A model generated the notes under the pieces. It saw only the letters and a list, made by a program, of their open reading frames with translations, was not told where the DNA came from and ran no database searches. Shown in pieces: positions 1 to 5,992 of a stretch of 6,928 nucleotides of DNA. Positions within the stretch are counted from its first letter, which is position 1; every line of letters begins with the position of its first letter. This DNA comes from an uncultured Verrucomicrobiales bacterium. GTDB taxonomy: Bacteria; Verrucomicrobiota; Verrucomicrobiia; Verrucomicrobiales; Akkermansiaceae. The stretch covers positions 1 through 6,928 of the forward strand of contig CALBVA010000277.1 of the NCBI GenBank assembly GCA_937969125.1, given 5' to 3'. A program made the position numbers and the translations under genes.

Positions 1-86
1 CGGCTCTGGAATATTATATTTTCGCAAAAGCCCGATTTTGCGATTCAAATGAACTCCAGAAAAGAGAACCAGAATGGCTAAGGTGA
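1..86 (+). other. Possible 3' tail of an upstream gene (unresolved)
   Basis: Two plus-strand frames are open from the left edge. The frame starting at base 3 runs to a TGA at 84-86 and would end in ...LQKREPEWLR. The frame starting at base 1 runs to a TAA at 79-81 and would end in ...SRKENQNG. Both have plausible amino-acid composition, but fewer than 30 open codons is expected by chance. I cannot choose between them or name a family. It is listed only because a gene entering from the left could end here. Confidence 0.2.
22..43. repeat. Perfect 8-bp inverted repeat, 6-base loop
   Basis: TCGCAAAA at 22-29 is exactly complementary to TTTTGCGA at 36-43, with the loop GCCCGA between them. The stem is AT-rich and has no T-run after it on either strand, so it is not a typical intrinsic terminator. 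It could be a weak transcript hairpin or a protein-binding palindrome near the end of an upstream gene. Confidence 0.4.
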
Positions 87-200
87 TGGTAAGAAAGCTG
101 TCGGCTTGGATACTGGACATGAAATCGCCACGAGTCTTCAAGGGGATATAGGGTATTGTCGAGCCTCCTTGAGAGGGAGTTGGGATGAGCGGAGGGATCA

Positions 201-482
201 ATGTGGCCTGATGTTCTCTGCGTGTTTCCTTATGATCTGGAGGCCCATTTCGAAAATTGTATCGAAGGGGGACAGCCTCTTTTGCTCTCGGGAGGCCTGA
301 GGATGGTTGCTCCTAAGCATCTGCTGGATTCGGTCTAAAGAGCGATTGTTCGTTTTGGTCGAAATGAAGACCATTCGCTGCATATCGTTGCAAAGAATCA
401 TTTCTTATTCTTTGCGAGAAATGCGAAGGTGATCGAAAGCATGAGGGACAGCCACACGGCCGTCATGTTCCCACGTCACTGA
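201..482 (+). pseudogene. Possible small gene interrupted by an in-frame TAA
   Basis: One plus-strand frame starts with ATG at 201, preceded by GGAGGG at 191-196, one of the better ribosome binding sites in the window. It encodes 45 residues beginning MWPDVLCVFPYDLEAHF and reaches a TAA at 336-338. The same frame then continues for 47 more codons (AIVRFGRNEDHSLHIV, then HFLFFARNAKVIESM) to a TGA at 480-482. Both halves have ordinary protein composition with alternating hydrophobic and charged stretches, which suggests one protein of about 93 residues broken by a nonsense change. I do not recognise the family. Alternatives are a real 45-residue peptide, readthrough, a sequencing error at 336, or no gene at all. 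A minus-strand open frame (198-401) overlaps it and cannot be fully excluded. Evidence for translation is limited to the ribosome binding site and composition. Confidence 0.3.
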
Positions 483-569
483 GGGTAGGATTAAGGAGAC
501 CTGATCCACTTGTGGGCGGTGGGGTGTCGGCTGGATCACCTCGGGTATTCGGAGAGCGTAAGCTTGGTT
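483..569. other. Gene-free spacer with 16S-3'-end-like 15-mer
   Basis: This spacer separates the possible broken frame from the tcdA stop codon. It contains a 15-base stretch at 528-542 (CGGCTGGATCACCTC) identical to the usual bacterial 16S rRNA 3' end including part of the anti-Shine-Dalgarno. The flanks do not match 16S rRNA, so it is not an rRNA gene. TGATCCA (502-508) and TGGATCA (532-538) are complementary and could form a 7-bp stem with a 23-base loop. No clear terminator for tcdA is visible. Confidence 0.4.
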
Positions 570-1355
570 TCAAATTTCCTCAGCCAGTCGCGTGAGGATC
601 CAGCCGGCCATGAGGTTGCCGAAGGTGGCGGTCAGGTGGGTGGCGGCGCCGTAGCCGGCATCGCACTTGATTCCCCCGCGCAAACTTTCGGGTCGATGGA
701 TCGAAGTTCCTCCGTCACAGGTGGGGAACTTTGGTTGTTCCGGGGAAAAGACCGCAGGAATTCGGAACTTATTGCTCTTTTGATCCTTTCTCGGGAAGTG
801 ATAGGCTTCCCGGAGCTTTCGTCGCACTGAGTTGAAGAGGGCATCGCCATGGGTGCGGGAGAGATCGTCCAGCTGCACTTTGGTGGCATCGGTCCTTCCT
901 CCGGCACCGCCGCTGGAGATGACGGGGATCTTGAGATCACGACAGCTAGCGAGCAGGTGACATTTCGGTTGGAGTGAATCGATGGCATCCACCACGGCGT
1001 GCGGCTCGTTGCCGAGAAGTTTCTCCGAGGTTTGTTCGGTGTAAAAGCTCTGGTGGACGCGCACCTCGGCTTCCGGATTGATCAAGCGGACCCGTTCGGC
1101 GAGGGCGGAGGCTTTGGGCTGGCCGACGGTGCCACTTACGGCGTGAATCTGGCGGTTGACGTTGGTGATGCAGAGGTCGTCGAGGTCGACGAGAGCCAGT
1201 TTTCCCACGCCGGATCTCGCGAGTGCCTCCACCGTCCAGGAGCCAACTCCGCCGAGCCCGATGACCATGACGTGGCTCTTCGAAAATTTCTCCAGCGCGG
1301 CCACTCCGTAAAGGCGGCCGATGCCGCCGAAGCGATTCAAGTAATCCTCGGTCAC
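570..1355 (-). CDS. tcdA: tRNA threonylcarbamoyladenosine dehydratase TcdA
   Basis: TcdA (also CsdL/YgdL) is a cytoplasmic E1-like enzyme of the ThiF/MoeB/HesA superfamily. It uses ATP to dehydrate t6A at position 37 of ANN-decoding tRNAs to the cyclic form ct6A, which improves decoding. The 261-residue product is close to the usual TcdA length. It opens with the TcdA-type N-terminus (YLNRFGGIGRLYG, residues 5-17). The nucleotide-binding loop GLGGVGSW is at 33-40, the acidic strand LVDLDD at 55-60, the ATP-site segment NVNRQ at 65-69, and VVDAID at 121-126. The family C-terminal segment (GYGAATHLTATFGNLMAGW) is at 234-252. The start is GTG at 1355: an in-frame TAG lies four codons upstream, and the RFGG motif falls where the family has it. 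No strong Shine-Dalgarno precedes it. It is transcribed away from the ACT-domain gene across a 67-base divergent spacer. The partner genes csdA and csdE are not in the window. Confidence 0.93.
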   Translation of the reverse strand: MTEDYLNRFGGIGRLYGVAALEKFSKSHVMVIGLGGVGSWTVEALARSGVGKLALVDLDDLCITNVNRQIHAVSGTVGQPKASALAERVRLINPEAEVRVHQSFYTEQTSEKLLGNEPHAVVDAIDSLQPKCHLLASCRDLKIPVISSGGAGGRTDATKVQLDDLSRTHGDALFNSVRRKLREAYHFPRKDQKSNKFRIPAVFSPEQPKFPTCDGGTSIHRPESLRGGIKCDAGYGAATHLTATFGNLMAGWILTRLAEEI

Positions 1356-1422
1356 GCGCGCGTTCTAAACTCACTCGTCGATTGAACAAAAGCCCAGATT
1401 CTGATAAGTCACGGCTTCGCTT

Positions 1423-1896
1423 ATGGAAAGTGCCCTTGAGACTGCAGAAGAGGTTAGCCCGCGTCGCGACTTTGTGCGTCAATTCTCCGTTCTCCTGCCC
1501 AACCGGGTCGGGGCTCTCTCAGCGTTGGCGAATCTGCTCAGCCGCCGTGATATCGATGTCATAGGCCTCAGTGTGCAGGACTCCCGCGACGCCACGGTAG
1601 CCCGCCTGATTCTGGATCATCCTGATTCCGCCGAGGAGCTTTTTATGGAGCAGGGGATCGCTTACACCCTCTCTGAGCTGGTGGTGGTGAAGATGACCGA
1701 GTCCGGCTCTGATCTCAAAAAGATCCTCAATGTGCTCTACGAGGCTGAAACGAACCTCGACTACACCTTTCCGCTCATGGTTCAGCATAAGGGACAATCC
1801 CTCCTCGCGATGTATCTCGAGGATTCGGAATTCGGAGCTTCGGTCCTCAACAAGGCTGGTCTTACCGTGGTTTATGAGAATGAGCTCCTCCGGTGA
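1423..1896 (+). CDS. Tandem ACT-domain protein
   Basis: This 157-residue protein appears to consist of two ACT domains and no catalytic domain. ACT1 spans about residues 19-83, with the typical first strand and turn (FSVLLPNRVGALSALANLL, 21-39) and the following strand IDVIGLSVQDS (44-54). ACT2 spans about 84-156, starting ELVVVKM and ending LTVVYENELL. ACT domains bind small ligands, usually amino acids, and regulate enzymes. Stand-alone tandem ACT proteins of this size occur in several phyla, but their partner is usually unknown. ATG at 1423 gives a short non-conserved leader before ACT1. There is no convincing ribosome binding site, so a GTG start at 1474, just before ACT1, is possible. 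The Gfo/Idh/MocA gene follows 53 bases downstream on the same strand, so co-transcription is possible but no functional link is evident. A weak promoter-like pair (TTGAAC at 1382, GATAAG at 1403) lies upstream. It is not IlvH, because the C-terminal IlvH domain is missing. Confidence 0.82.
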   Translation: MESALETAEEVSPRRDFVRQFSVLLPNRVGALSALANLLSRRDIDVIGLSVQDSRDATVARLILDHPDSAEELFMEQGIAYTLSELVVVKMTESGSDLKKILNVLYEAETNLDYTFPLMVQHKGQSLLAMYLEDSEFGASVLNKAGLTVVYENELLR

Positions 1897-1949
1897 TTGT
1901 TTGTCCTTGGTTGGCAAGATGTGCCTCACTTCCTTCGTATAAAGGCTGA

Positions 1950-3263
1950 ATGAGTAATCACGCACACCCAGAATCTCCCAATTCCTCCCTCATCTCGAAT
2001 CGCCGGACCCTTCTCAAGACCGGTGTCGCCGCTGCTGCGAGCCTTCCATTCACTGGTTTCGCTCAGGCTGACGGAAGTGACGAAATCAAGATCGCGACCA
2101 TCGGATGTGGTGGGCGGGGCAGGGGAGCGACGGGTCAGTCCCTTGCTGTTCCAGGAACCAAATTAGTGGCAGTCGCGGATGCCTTTCGCGAGAAAGCAGT
2201 CGCAGCGGCGAGTGGCTTTCGCGAGCAATACAAGGAGCGGGTTGACCTTCCCGATAGCCGGATTTTCGATGGTTTCGAAGGTTACAAGGCGGCCATTGAT
2301 GCGGCGGATGTCGTCCTTTTGACCAGCACGCCCGGTTTTCGTCCGGAGCATTTCGAGTATGCCGTCGCTCAGGGAAAGCATGTCTTCATGGAGAAGCCGG
2401 TCGCGGTAGATGCTCCCGGAATCCGCCGCGTCCTCGCCGCGGCAAAGAAGGCGGACGAAAAGAATCTCAAGGTCGTTTGTGGACTGCAACGTCGCTACGA
2501 TGACCTCTATTTGGAAACGCTTGCCCAGGTCAATAAGGGAGTCATTGGTGAAATCAACTACGGCCAGGTTTACTGGAACAATGCCGGAGTCTGGGTGCGT
2601 GAACGTGTCGCCGGGCAGACTGAGATGGAGTATCAAATGAAGAATTGGTATTACTTTAATTGGCTCTGCGGCGATCACATCGTGGAGCAGCATGTCCACA
2701 ATATCGACGTCATGAACTGGTTCAAGGGCGCCCGCCCGGTGAAGGCGCAGGGTATGGGCGGCCGACAAGTCCGCAAGGGGAAGGACAACGGCGAGATCTT
2801 CGACCACCACTACGTCGAGTTCACCTATGCCGACGGCACGGTGCTGAACTCACAGTGCCGCCATCAGCCGGGAACGATGAATCGGGTCACTGAGATCATT
2901 GGAGGACAAACCGGAAAAGCCTACCCCGGACGCATCGTCGATGCGAAGGGCAAAACCATTTGGCGCTTCCGGAGCCGAGATCCAAAGAACGCTTATCAGA
3001 CCGAGCATGATACGCTCTACCGCCACATCCGCGAGGATCAGCCGATCAATAATGCCTACTACACCGCGGAGTCCACAATGACCGCCATTCTCGGACGCAT
3101 GGCGACCTATTCCGGGAAGGAGATCAAATATGACGACGCCCTCGCCAAGGGTCTCTCGATCATGCCTGAGAAGTTCGCTTGGGATGCCGATCCCGGACCG
3201 AAGCCCGGACCGGATGGCATTTACCCCGCGCCCATTCCTGGAGTGCATCAGGTGATGGCTTAG
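1950..3263 (+). CDS. Tat-exported Gfo/Idh/MocA family oxidoreductase
   Basis: The 437-residue product is a NAD(P)-dependent oxidoreductase of the Gfo/Idh/MocA family, whose members act mostly on sugars, sugar acids or inositols. A twin-arginine type leader is present: NRRTLLK at 17-23, then a hydrophobic stretch and AQADG near 38-42, suggesting cleavage after about residue 40 and export already folded. The Rossmann domain follows, with IATIGCGGRGRGA at 48-60, AVADAFREK at 74-82 and the family signature MEKPVAVD at 147-154. The C-terminal domain holds the conserved GDHIVEQHVHNIDVMNW (241-257), with the histidines and aspartate typical of the active site. The C-terminus is rich in Pro and Gly. 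The substrate cannot be read from sequence. Exported members of this kind are frequent in Verrucomicrobiota and Planctomycetota, often linked to polysaccharide use, but no glycoside hydrolase is nearby. ATG at 1950 has AAAGG four bases upstream and places the Tat motif correctly. The stop codon overlaps that of the convergent arsJ gene. Confidence 0.9.
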   Translation: MSNHAHPESPNSSLISNRRTLLKTGVAAAASLPFTGFAQADGSDEIKIATIGCGGRGRGATGQSLAVPGTKLVAVADAFREKAVAAASGFREQYKERVDLPDSRIFDGFEGYKAAIDAADVVLLTSTPGFRPEHFEYAVAQGKHVFMEKPVAVDAPGIRRVLAAAKKADEKNLKVVCGLQRRYDDLYLETLAQVNKGVIGEINYGQVYWNNAGVWVRERVAGQTEMEYQMKNWYYFNWLCGDHIVEQHVHNIDVMNWFKGARPVKAQGMGGRQVRKGKDNGEIFDHHYVEFTYADGTVLNSQCRHQPGTMNRVTEIIGGQTGKAYPGRIVDAKGKTIWRFRSRDPKNAYQTEHDTLYRHIREDQPINNAYYTAESTMTAILGRMATYSGKEIKYDDALAKGLSIMPEKFAWDADPGPKPGPDGIYPAPIPGVHQVMA

Positions 3264-4498
3264 GAGGGATTGTTCTCCCGGGCTCCTTGCTTGCCTCGTG
3301 GCAGTGCCATTGTCAGGACCACCGCGATGGTCACGCATCCGGCACTGACCCAGAGGCAGGCAGCGAGGCCGGAAAATTGGTAAACGAGACCCGAGAGCAG
3401 GGTTCCGAAGAGCCTTCCTCCGGCATTTGCCATGTAATAAAATCCAACATTGAGGGCTGCCTTATCCGAGTCCGAGTAGGCTAGAATGAGGTAGGAATGA
3501 AGGGCTGAATTCATTGCAAACACGACTCCGAAGATGATGAGTCCGCCAAGCACGGTGAGAGTGAGATTGAATTCCATCTGCACGCCGAAAGCCAGGAGGC
3601 CGGTGACGACAGCGAGAATGATCCCCCACAAAAGGGTGCTCGCAGCGGCGTGGGGGACACTACCCTGGTTTTTGCGTAGGAAAGTGGGGGCCGAGGCTTG
3701 CACGATGCCGTAGCCGACTACCCAAATCGCCATGAAGCTGCCGACTGCGGTGTGGGACCAATTGAAAACGCTCGCCAGGAAGACCGGGAGCCCGACAACG
3801 AACCAGACATCGCGCGAGGCGAAGAGGAAGAAGCGGGCCGCCGAGAGGACGTTGATTTCGCGGGTCTTCGAAAAGAGTTCCTTGAATTTCGACTTCTGCT
3901 TTGAGCGGCCAAGGTCGCCTTTTAAGCCCAGTCCGGACAGCAGGAGGATGATCCCGAGCGCGATCGCCATCGACCAAAGCGCCCACTGGAAACCGAGAGT
4001 GGCGAGGAGGAACCCTCCGAGGAAAAAGCCGACGCCCTTGAGCGCGTTCTTCGATCCGGTGAGAACTGCGACCCACTTGAAGAGGCCGGATTGAGCCTCG
4101 GCAGTGTCCTTTGGGACGAGCACCCGGACCGCGCTTTTGGAACTCATTTTCGTAAGGTCCTTGGCGATTCCGGAGAGCGCTTGCGTCCCCATGATATAGC
4201 TTACCGCGAGCCAGAGTTCCCAACCTGGCGAAGTGAAGGACAGCAGAACGAGCGAAACGATCTGCAGAAAGAGCCCGCTGGTGAGGGTGATCTTTAGCCC
4301 CTTCGCTGAGGCCAGCCAACCGCCGAAGAGATTGGTAACAATGCCGAAAAACTCGTAGAGCAGGAATAGAAAGGCCAGCTGTATCGCGGTGAGGCCGCGA
4401 TCATGAAAGTGCAACAGCACCAACATCCGCAGCGCGCCATCGGTGAGGGTGAATCCCCAGTAGGCCGCAGTGACGATGGCGTAGGCGCGGGTGTTCAT
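3260..4498 (-). CDS. arsJ: Organoarsenical efflux MFS transporter ArsJ
   Basis: ArsJ is an inner-membrane major facilitator superfamily permease that exports 1-arseno-3-phosphoglycerate, which breaks down outside to arsenate and 3-phosphoglycerate. The protein has 412 residues, a usual MFS size, with hydrophobic segments along the whole length consistent with about 12 transmembrane helices. A charged central loop (about 193-214, rich in Lys) separates the two halves. The N-terminal stretch YWGFTLTDGALRMLVLLHF (13-31) and the segment SGIAKDLTKMSSKSAVR (109-125) are characteristic of ArsJ rather than sugar or drug exporters. The assignment is strongly supported by the adjacent ArsJ-type GAPDH gene, which ends only 6 bases upstream and is probably co-transcribed with it. 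ATG at 4498 has no clear Shine-Dalgarno, so translational coupling to the upstream gene is likely. Its TAA (3260-3262) overlaps the TAG of the convergent oxidoreductase gene. It is the last gene of the arsR operon. Confidence 0.93.
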   Translation of the reverse strand: MNTRAYAIVTAAYWGFTLTDGALRMLVLLHFHDRGLTAIQLAFLFLLYEFFGIVTNLFGGWLASAKGLKITLTSGLFLQIVSLVLLSFTSPGWELWLAVSYIMGTQALSGIAKDLTKMSSKSAVRVLVPKDTAEAQSGLFKWVAVLTGSKNALKGVGFFLGGFLLATLGFQWALWSMAIALGIILLLSGLGLKGDLGRSKQKSKFKELFSKTREINVLSAARFFLFASRDVWFVVGLPVFLASVFNWSHTAVGSFMAIWVVGYGIVQASAPTFLRKNQGSVPHAAASTLLWGIILAVVTGLLAFGVQMEFNLTLTVLGGLIIFGVVFAMNSALHSYLILAYSDSDKAALNVGFYYMANAGGRLFGTLLSGLVYQFSGLAACLWVSAGCVTIAVVLTMALPRGKQGARENNPS

Positions 4499-4504
4499 GG
4501 GCGC

Positions 4505-5506
4505 TTAAAGCGAGGCCGCGACTTGTTTGGTCAGATCCATCATGCGGTTGGAGTAACCCCACTCGTTATCATACCAGACGAGGAGTTTTACCTGGGTGCC
4601 GCCCACCATCATGGTGGAGGGGGCGTCCACGATGCCGGAGCGCTTGTCGTTTACGTAGTCGGCCGAGACGAGAGGCCGGGTTTCGAAACCCAGGATTCCT
4701 GCCAGCGGACCCTCCGAAGCGGACTTGAGGGCGGCATTGACCTCCTCCACGGTGGTTTCTTTTTTGAGCTCGAAGACGCAATCGGTGAGGGAGGAATTGA
4801 GCATCGGGACGCGGACTGCGACGCCATTGAGGAGGCCCTTCAACTCGGGATAGATCATGGTGATAGCAGTGGCCGATCCAGTGGTGGTGGGGATGAGCGA
4901 GTTCACCGCTGAGCGGGCGCGGCGGAGATCGGCGTGAGGCGCATCGACAATGGTCTGGGTATTCGTCAGGTCATGCAGGGTGGTAATCATCCCGTGTTTG
5001 ATGCCGAAGGTTTCGTGAATGACTTTCACCACCGGGGCGATGCAGTTGGTGGTGCAGGAAGCGGCAGTGAGAAGGTGGTGCGTTTCCGGCTCATAGAGGT
5101 GGTCATTGCAACCTACGACGACATTCAAGGCGCCTTCTTTGACCGGGGCAGCTACGATGACTTTCTTCACGCCCTGATCGAAGTAGTTCTGGAGCAGCTC
5201 GGGCGTGCGGAACTTTCCGGAACACTCGAGGACGATGTCACAGCCGGACCAATCGGTGGCCTCGATAGTATCATTCTCGCTGTGGCTGATGCGGTGACCA
5301 TCGATGGTGAGTGAGTGCTCGTTCGAGGTGATCTCGTGTCCGTCCCAGTGTCCGTGCACGGTGTCGAATTCCAGCAGGTGAGCCGAGGTCGAAGCCGGAC
5401 CGTGGGCCTCATTGATATGAATGAATTCCAGTTCCGGTGAGCCGAAGGCGGCGCGCAGATCGAGGCGTCCGATGCGGCCGAAGCCGTTGATTCCGATTTT
5501 AGTCAT
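4505..5506 (-). CDS. ArsJ-associated glyceraldehyde-3-phosphate dehydrogenase
   Basis: This 333-residue cytoplasmic enzyme is a type I GAPDH of the subgroup found next to arsJ. By the established pathway it oxidises glyceraldehyde 3-phosphate with NAD, using arsenate in place of phosphate, to give 1-arseno-3-phosphoglycerate for ArsJ to export. The NAD-binding loop is INGFGRIGRL at 6-15. The catalytic motif ASCTTNC (149-155) holds nucleophile Cys151, and the base His178 is in TTLHDLTNTQ. WYDNEWGYSNRM lies near the C-terminus. It departs from housekeeping GAPDH in several places: INE at 31-33 where most NAD-GAPDHs have ND, DLRRAR at 193-198 instead of the usual RGGR segment, and TTTGSATA at 207-214 instead of SSTGAAKA. 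These differences fit a specialised paralogue rather than the glycolytic enzyme. It lies 18 bases after arsR and 6 before arsJ. No strong ribosome binding site precedes ATG 5506. Oddities: none beyond these substitutions. Confidence 0.93.
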   Translation of the reverse strand: MTKIGINGFGRIGRLDLRAAFGSPELEFIHINEAHGPASTSAHLLEFDTVHGHWDGHEITSNEHSLTIDGHRISHSENDTIEATDWSGCDIVLECSGKFRTPELLQNYFDQGVKKVIVAAPVKEGALNVVVGCNDHLYEPETHHLLTAASCTTNCIAPVVKVIHETFGIKHGMITTLHDLTNTQTIVDAPHADLRRARSAVNSLIPTTTGSATAITMIYPELKGLLNGVAVRVPMLNSSLTDCVFELKKETTVEEVNAALKSASEGPLAGILGFETRPLVSADYVNDKRSGIVDAPSTMMVGGTQVKLLVWYDNEWGYSNRMMDLTKQVAASL

Positions 5507-5524
5507 GGTGATTTTATTAAGTGG

Positions 5525-5821
5525 TTAACAGCAGGATGAGGGTGAATTTGAGAGAGAATCGACGCAGCGGAGGAAGTCATCCAGACAGTCGCAGACGAGG
5601 CGGTAGTTCATGTTCAATCCGACCTTGTCCGAGGTCAGCCAGCCCGCCCGGCGCATCACCGCGAGGTGCTTTGAGACCGTGGAAAGATCTCCGCCCACGA
5701 TCGATTGGATTCCGGTCACACAATCCGGCCCGTTTGAGAGATGCTCTGCAATGTGCAGACGGGTGGGATGGGCGAGTGCCTTGATGACGGCGACCCGGTC
5801 CGTGTGGGTGGAGATGGACAT
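5525..5821 (-). CDS. arsR: ArsR/SmtB family arsenic-responsive repressor
   Basis: This 98-residue winged-helix repressor heads the GAPDH-arsJ operon and should bind the palindrome just upstream of its own gene, leaving DNA when an arsenical binds. The fold is clear: ALAHPTRLHIAEHL (15-28), recognition helix region DLSTVSKHLAVMRRAGW (45-61), and the wing around VGLNMNYRL (67-75). The classic ELCVCDL metal box of plasmid R773 ArsR is missing; only Cys34 remains in that area. The other cysteines are C-terminal: Cys77, Cys79, Cys86 and the terminal pair Cys97-Cys98. ArsR proteins with relocated C-terminal As(III) sites are known, for example in Acidithiobacillus ferrooxidans, so this is probably such a variant, though which cysteines bind is inference. 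ATG at 5821 is 9 bases from the operator and gives the normal N-terminus. The full length is typical of the family, with no sign of truncation. Confidence 0.92.
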   Translation of the reverse strand: MSISTHTDRVAVIKALAHPTRLHIAEHLSNGPDCVTGIQSIVGGDLSTVSKHLAVMRRAGWLTSDKVGLNMNYRLVCDCLDDFLRCVDSLSNSPSSCC

Positions 5822-5830
5822 GAGAGTTGG

Positions 5831-5854
5831 CTACTTGGCGAAAATGCCAAGTAG
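5831..5854 (-). promoter_or_regulatory. Putative ArsR operator, 9-6-9 inverted repeat
   Basis: CTACTTGGC at 5831-5839 and GCCAAGTAG at 5846-5854 are perfect inverted arms separated by six bases (GAAAAT). The repeat lies 9 bases upstream of the arsR start and overlaps the spacer and -10 of the probable promoter, where a bound dimer would block RNA polymerase. ArsR/SmtB repressors commonly bind such imperfect or perfect palindromes in their own promoter. Binding by this ArsR is inferred from position and symmetry. Confidence 0.72.
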
Positions 5855-5868
5855 TTCTTCAATGTCAA
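5841..5868 (-). promoter_or_regulatory. Probable arsR operon promoter
   Basis: Read on the minus strand, a perfect sigma-70 -35 hexamer TTGACA lies at 5868-5863. Sixteen bases later is CATTTT (5846-5841), a weak -10 matching three of six consensus positions. The -10 call is uncertain; the -35 match and the overlap with the palindrome are the main support. Transcription from here would cover arsR, the GAPDH gene and arsJ. Confidence 0.5.
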
Positions 5869-5913
5869 GCTGAGGATTTGTTGTGGATTAAATGGAGTGG
5901 GGAGCTATGTTTC

Positions 5914-5930
5914 ACGTATTGGAAATACGT
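5914..5930. repeat. 7-bp perfect inverted repeat, 3-base loop
   Basis: ACGTATT (5914-5920) and AATACGT (5924-5930) flank GGA. It lies in the 171-base spacer between the divergent arsR and the small membrane-protein gene. It could be a hairpin in the 5' leader of the downstream gene or a second operator. It does not share sequence with the arsR palindrome, and no T-run follows it. Confidence 0.4.
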
Positions 5931-5992
5931 TCATCCTCATAGTGGGGTGGATCTTACCTTAGACGTGCCAGAAAAAACTAGAGAGCAACCCA

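Noticed and set aside
22..43. Hairpin considered as an intrinsic terminator
   Set aside because: The stem is AT-rich and no T-run follows on either strand, so it is kept only as an inverted repeat.
106..300. 64-codon plus-strand open frame with a TTG start
   Set aside because: Composition is rich in Cys, Ser, Arg and Trp, there is no ribosome binding site, and it overlaps the more protein-like frame beginning at 201.
198..401. 67-codon minus-strand open frame
   Set aside because: It opposes the 201-482 frame and has no recognisable motif. It remains a weak alternative but is not called.
528..542. Possible rRNA gene fragment
   Set aside because: Only 15 bases match the 16S 3' end and the flanks do not, so no rRNA feature is called.
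510..830. Plus-strand open frame over the end of tcdA
   Set aside because: It lies antisense to the conserved C-terminal half of TcdA and has no domain or ribosome binding site.
946..1482. 178-codon minus-strand frame overlapping tcdA
   Set aside because: It is very rich in Arg, a typical off-frame shadow of a GC-rich gene, and runs into the divergent ACT gene.
2163..2810. 215-codon minus-strand frame inside the oxidoreductase gene
   Set aside because: It is a shadow frame opposite a gene with clear Gfo/Idh/MocA motifs.
3660..4319. 219-codon minus-strand frame inside arsJ
   Set aside because: It is Arg- and Pro-rich, lacks hydrophobic segments, and is out of frame with the well-supported transporter.
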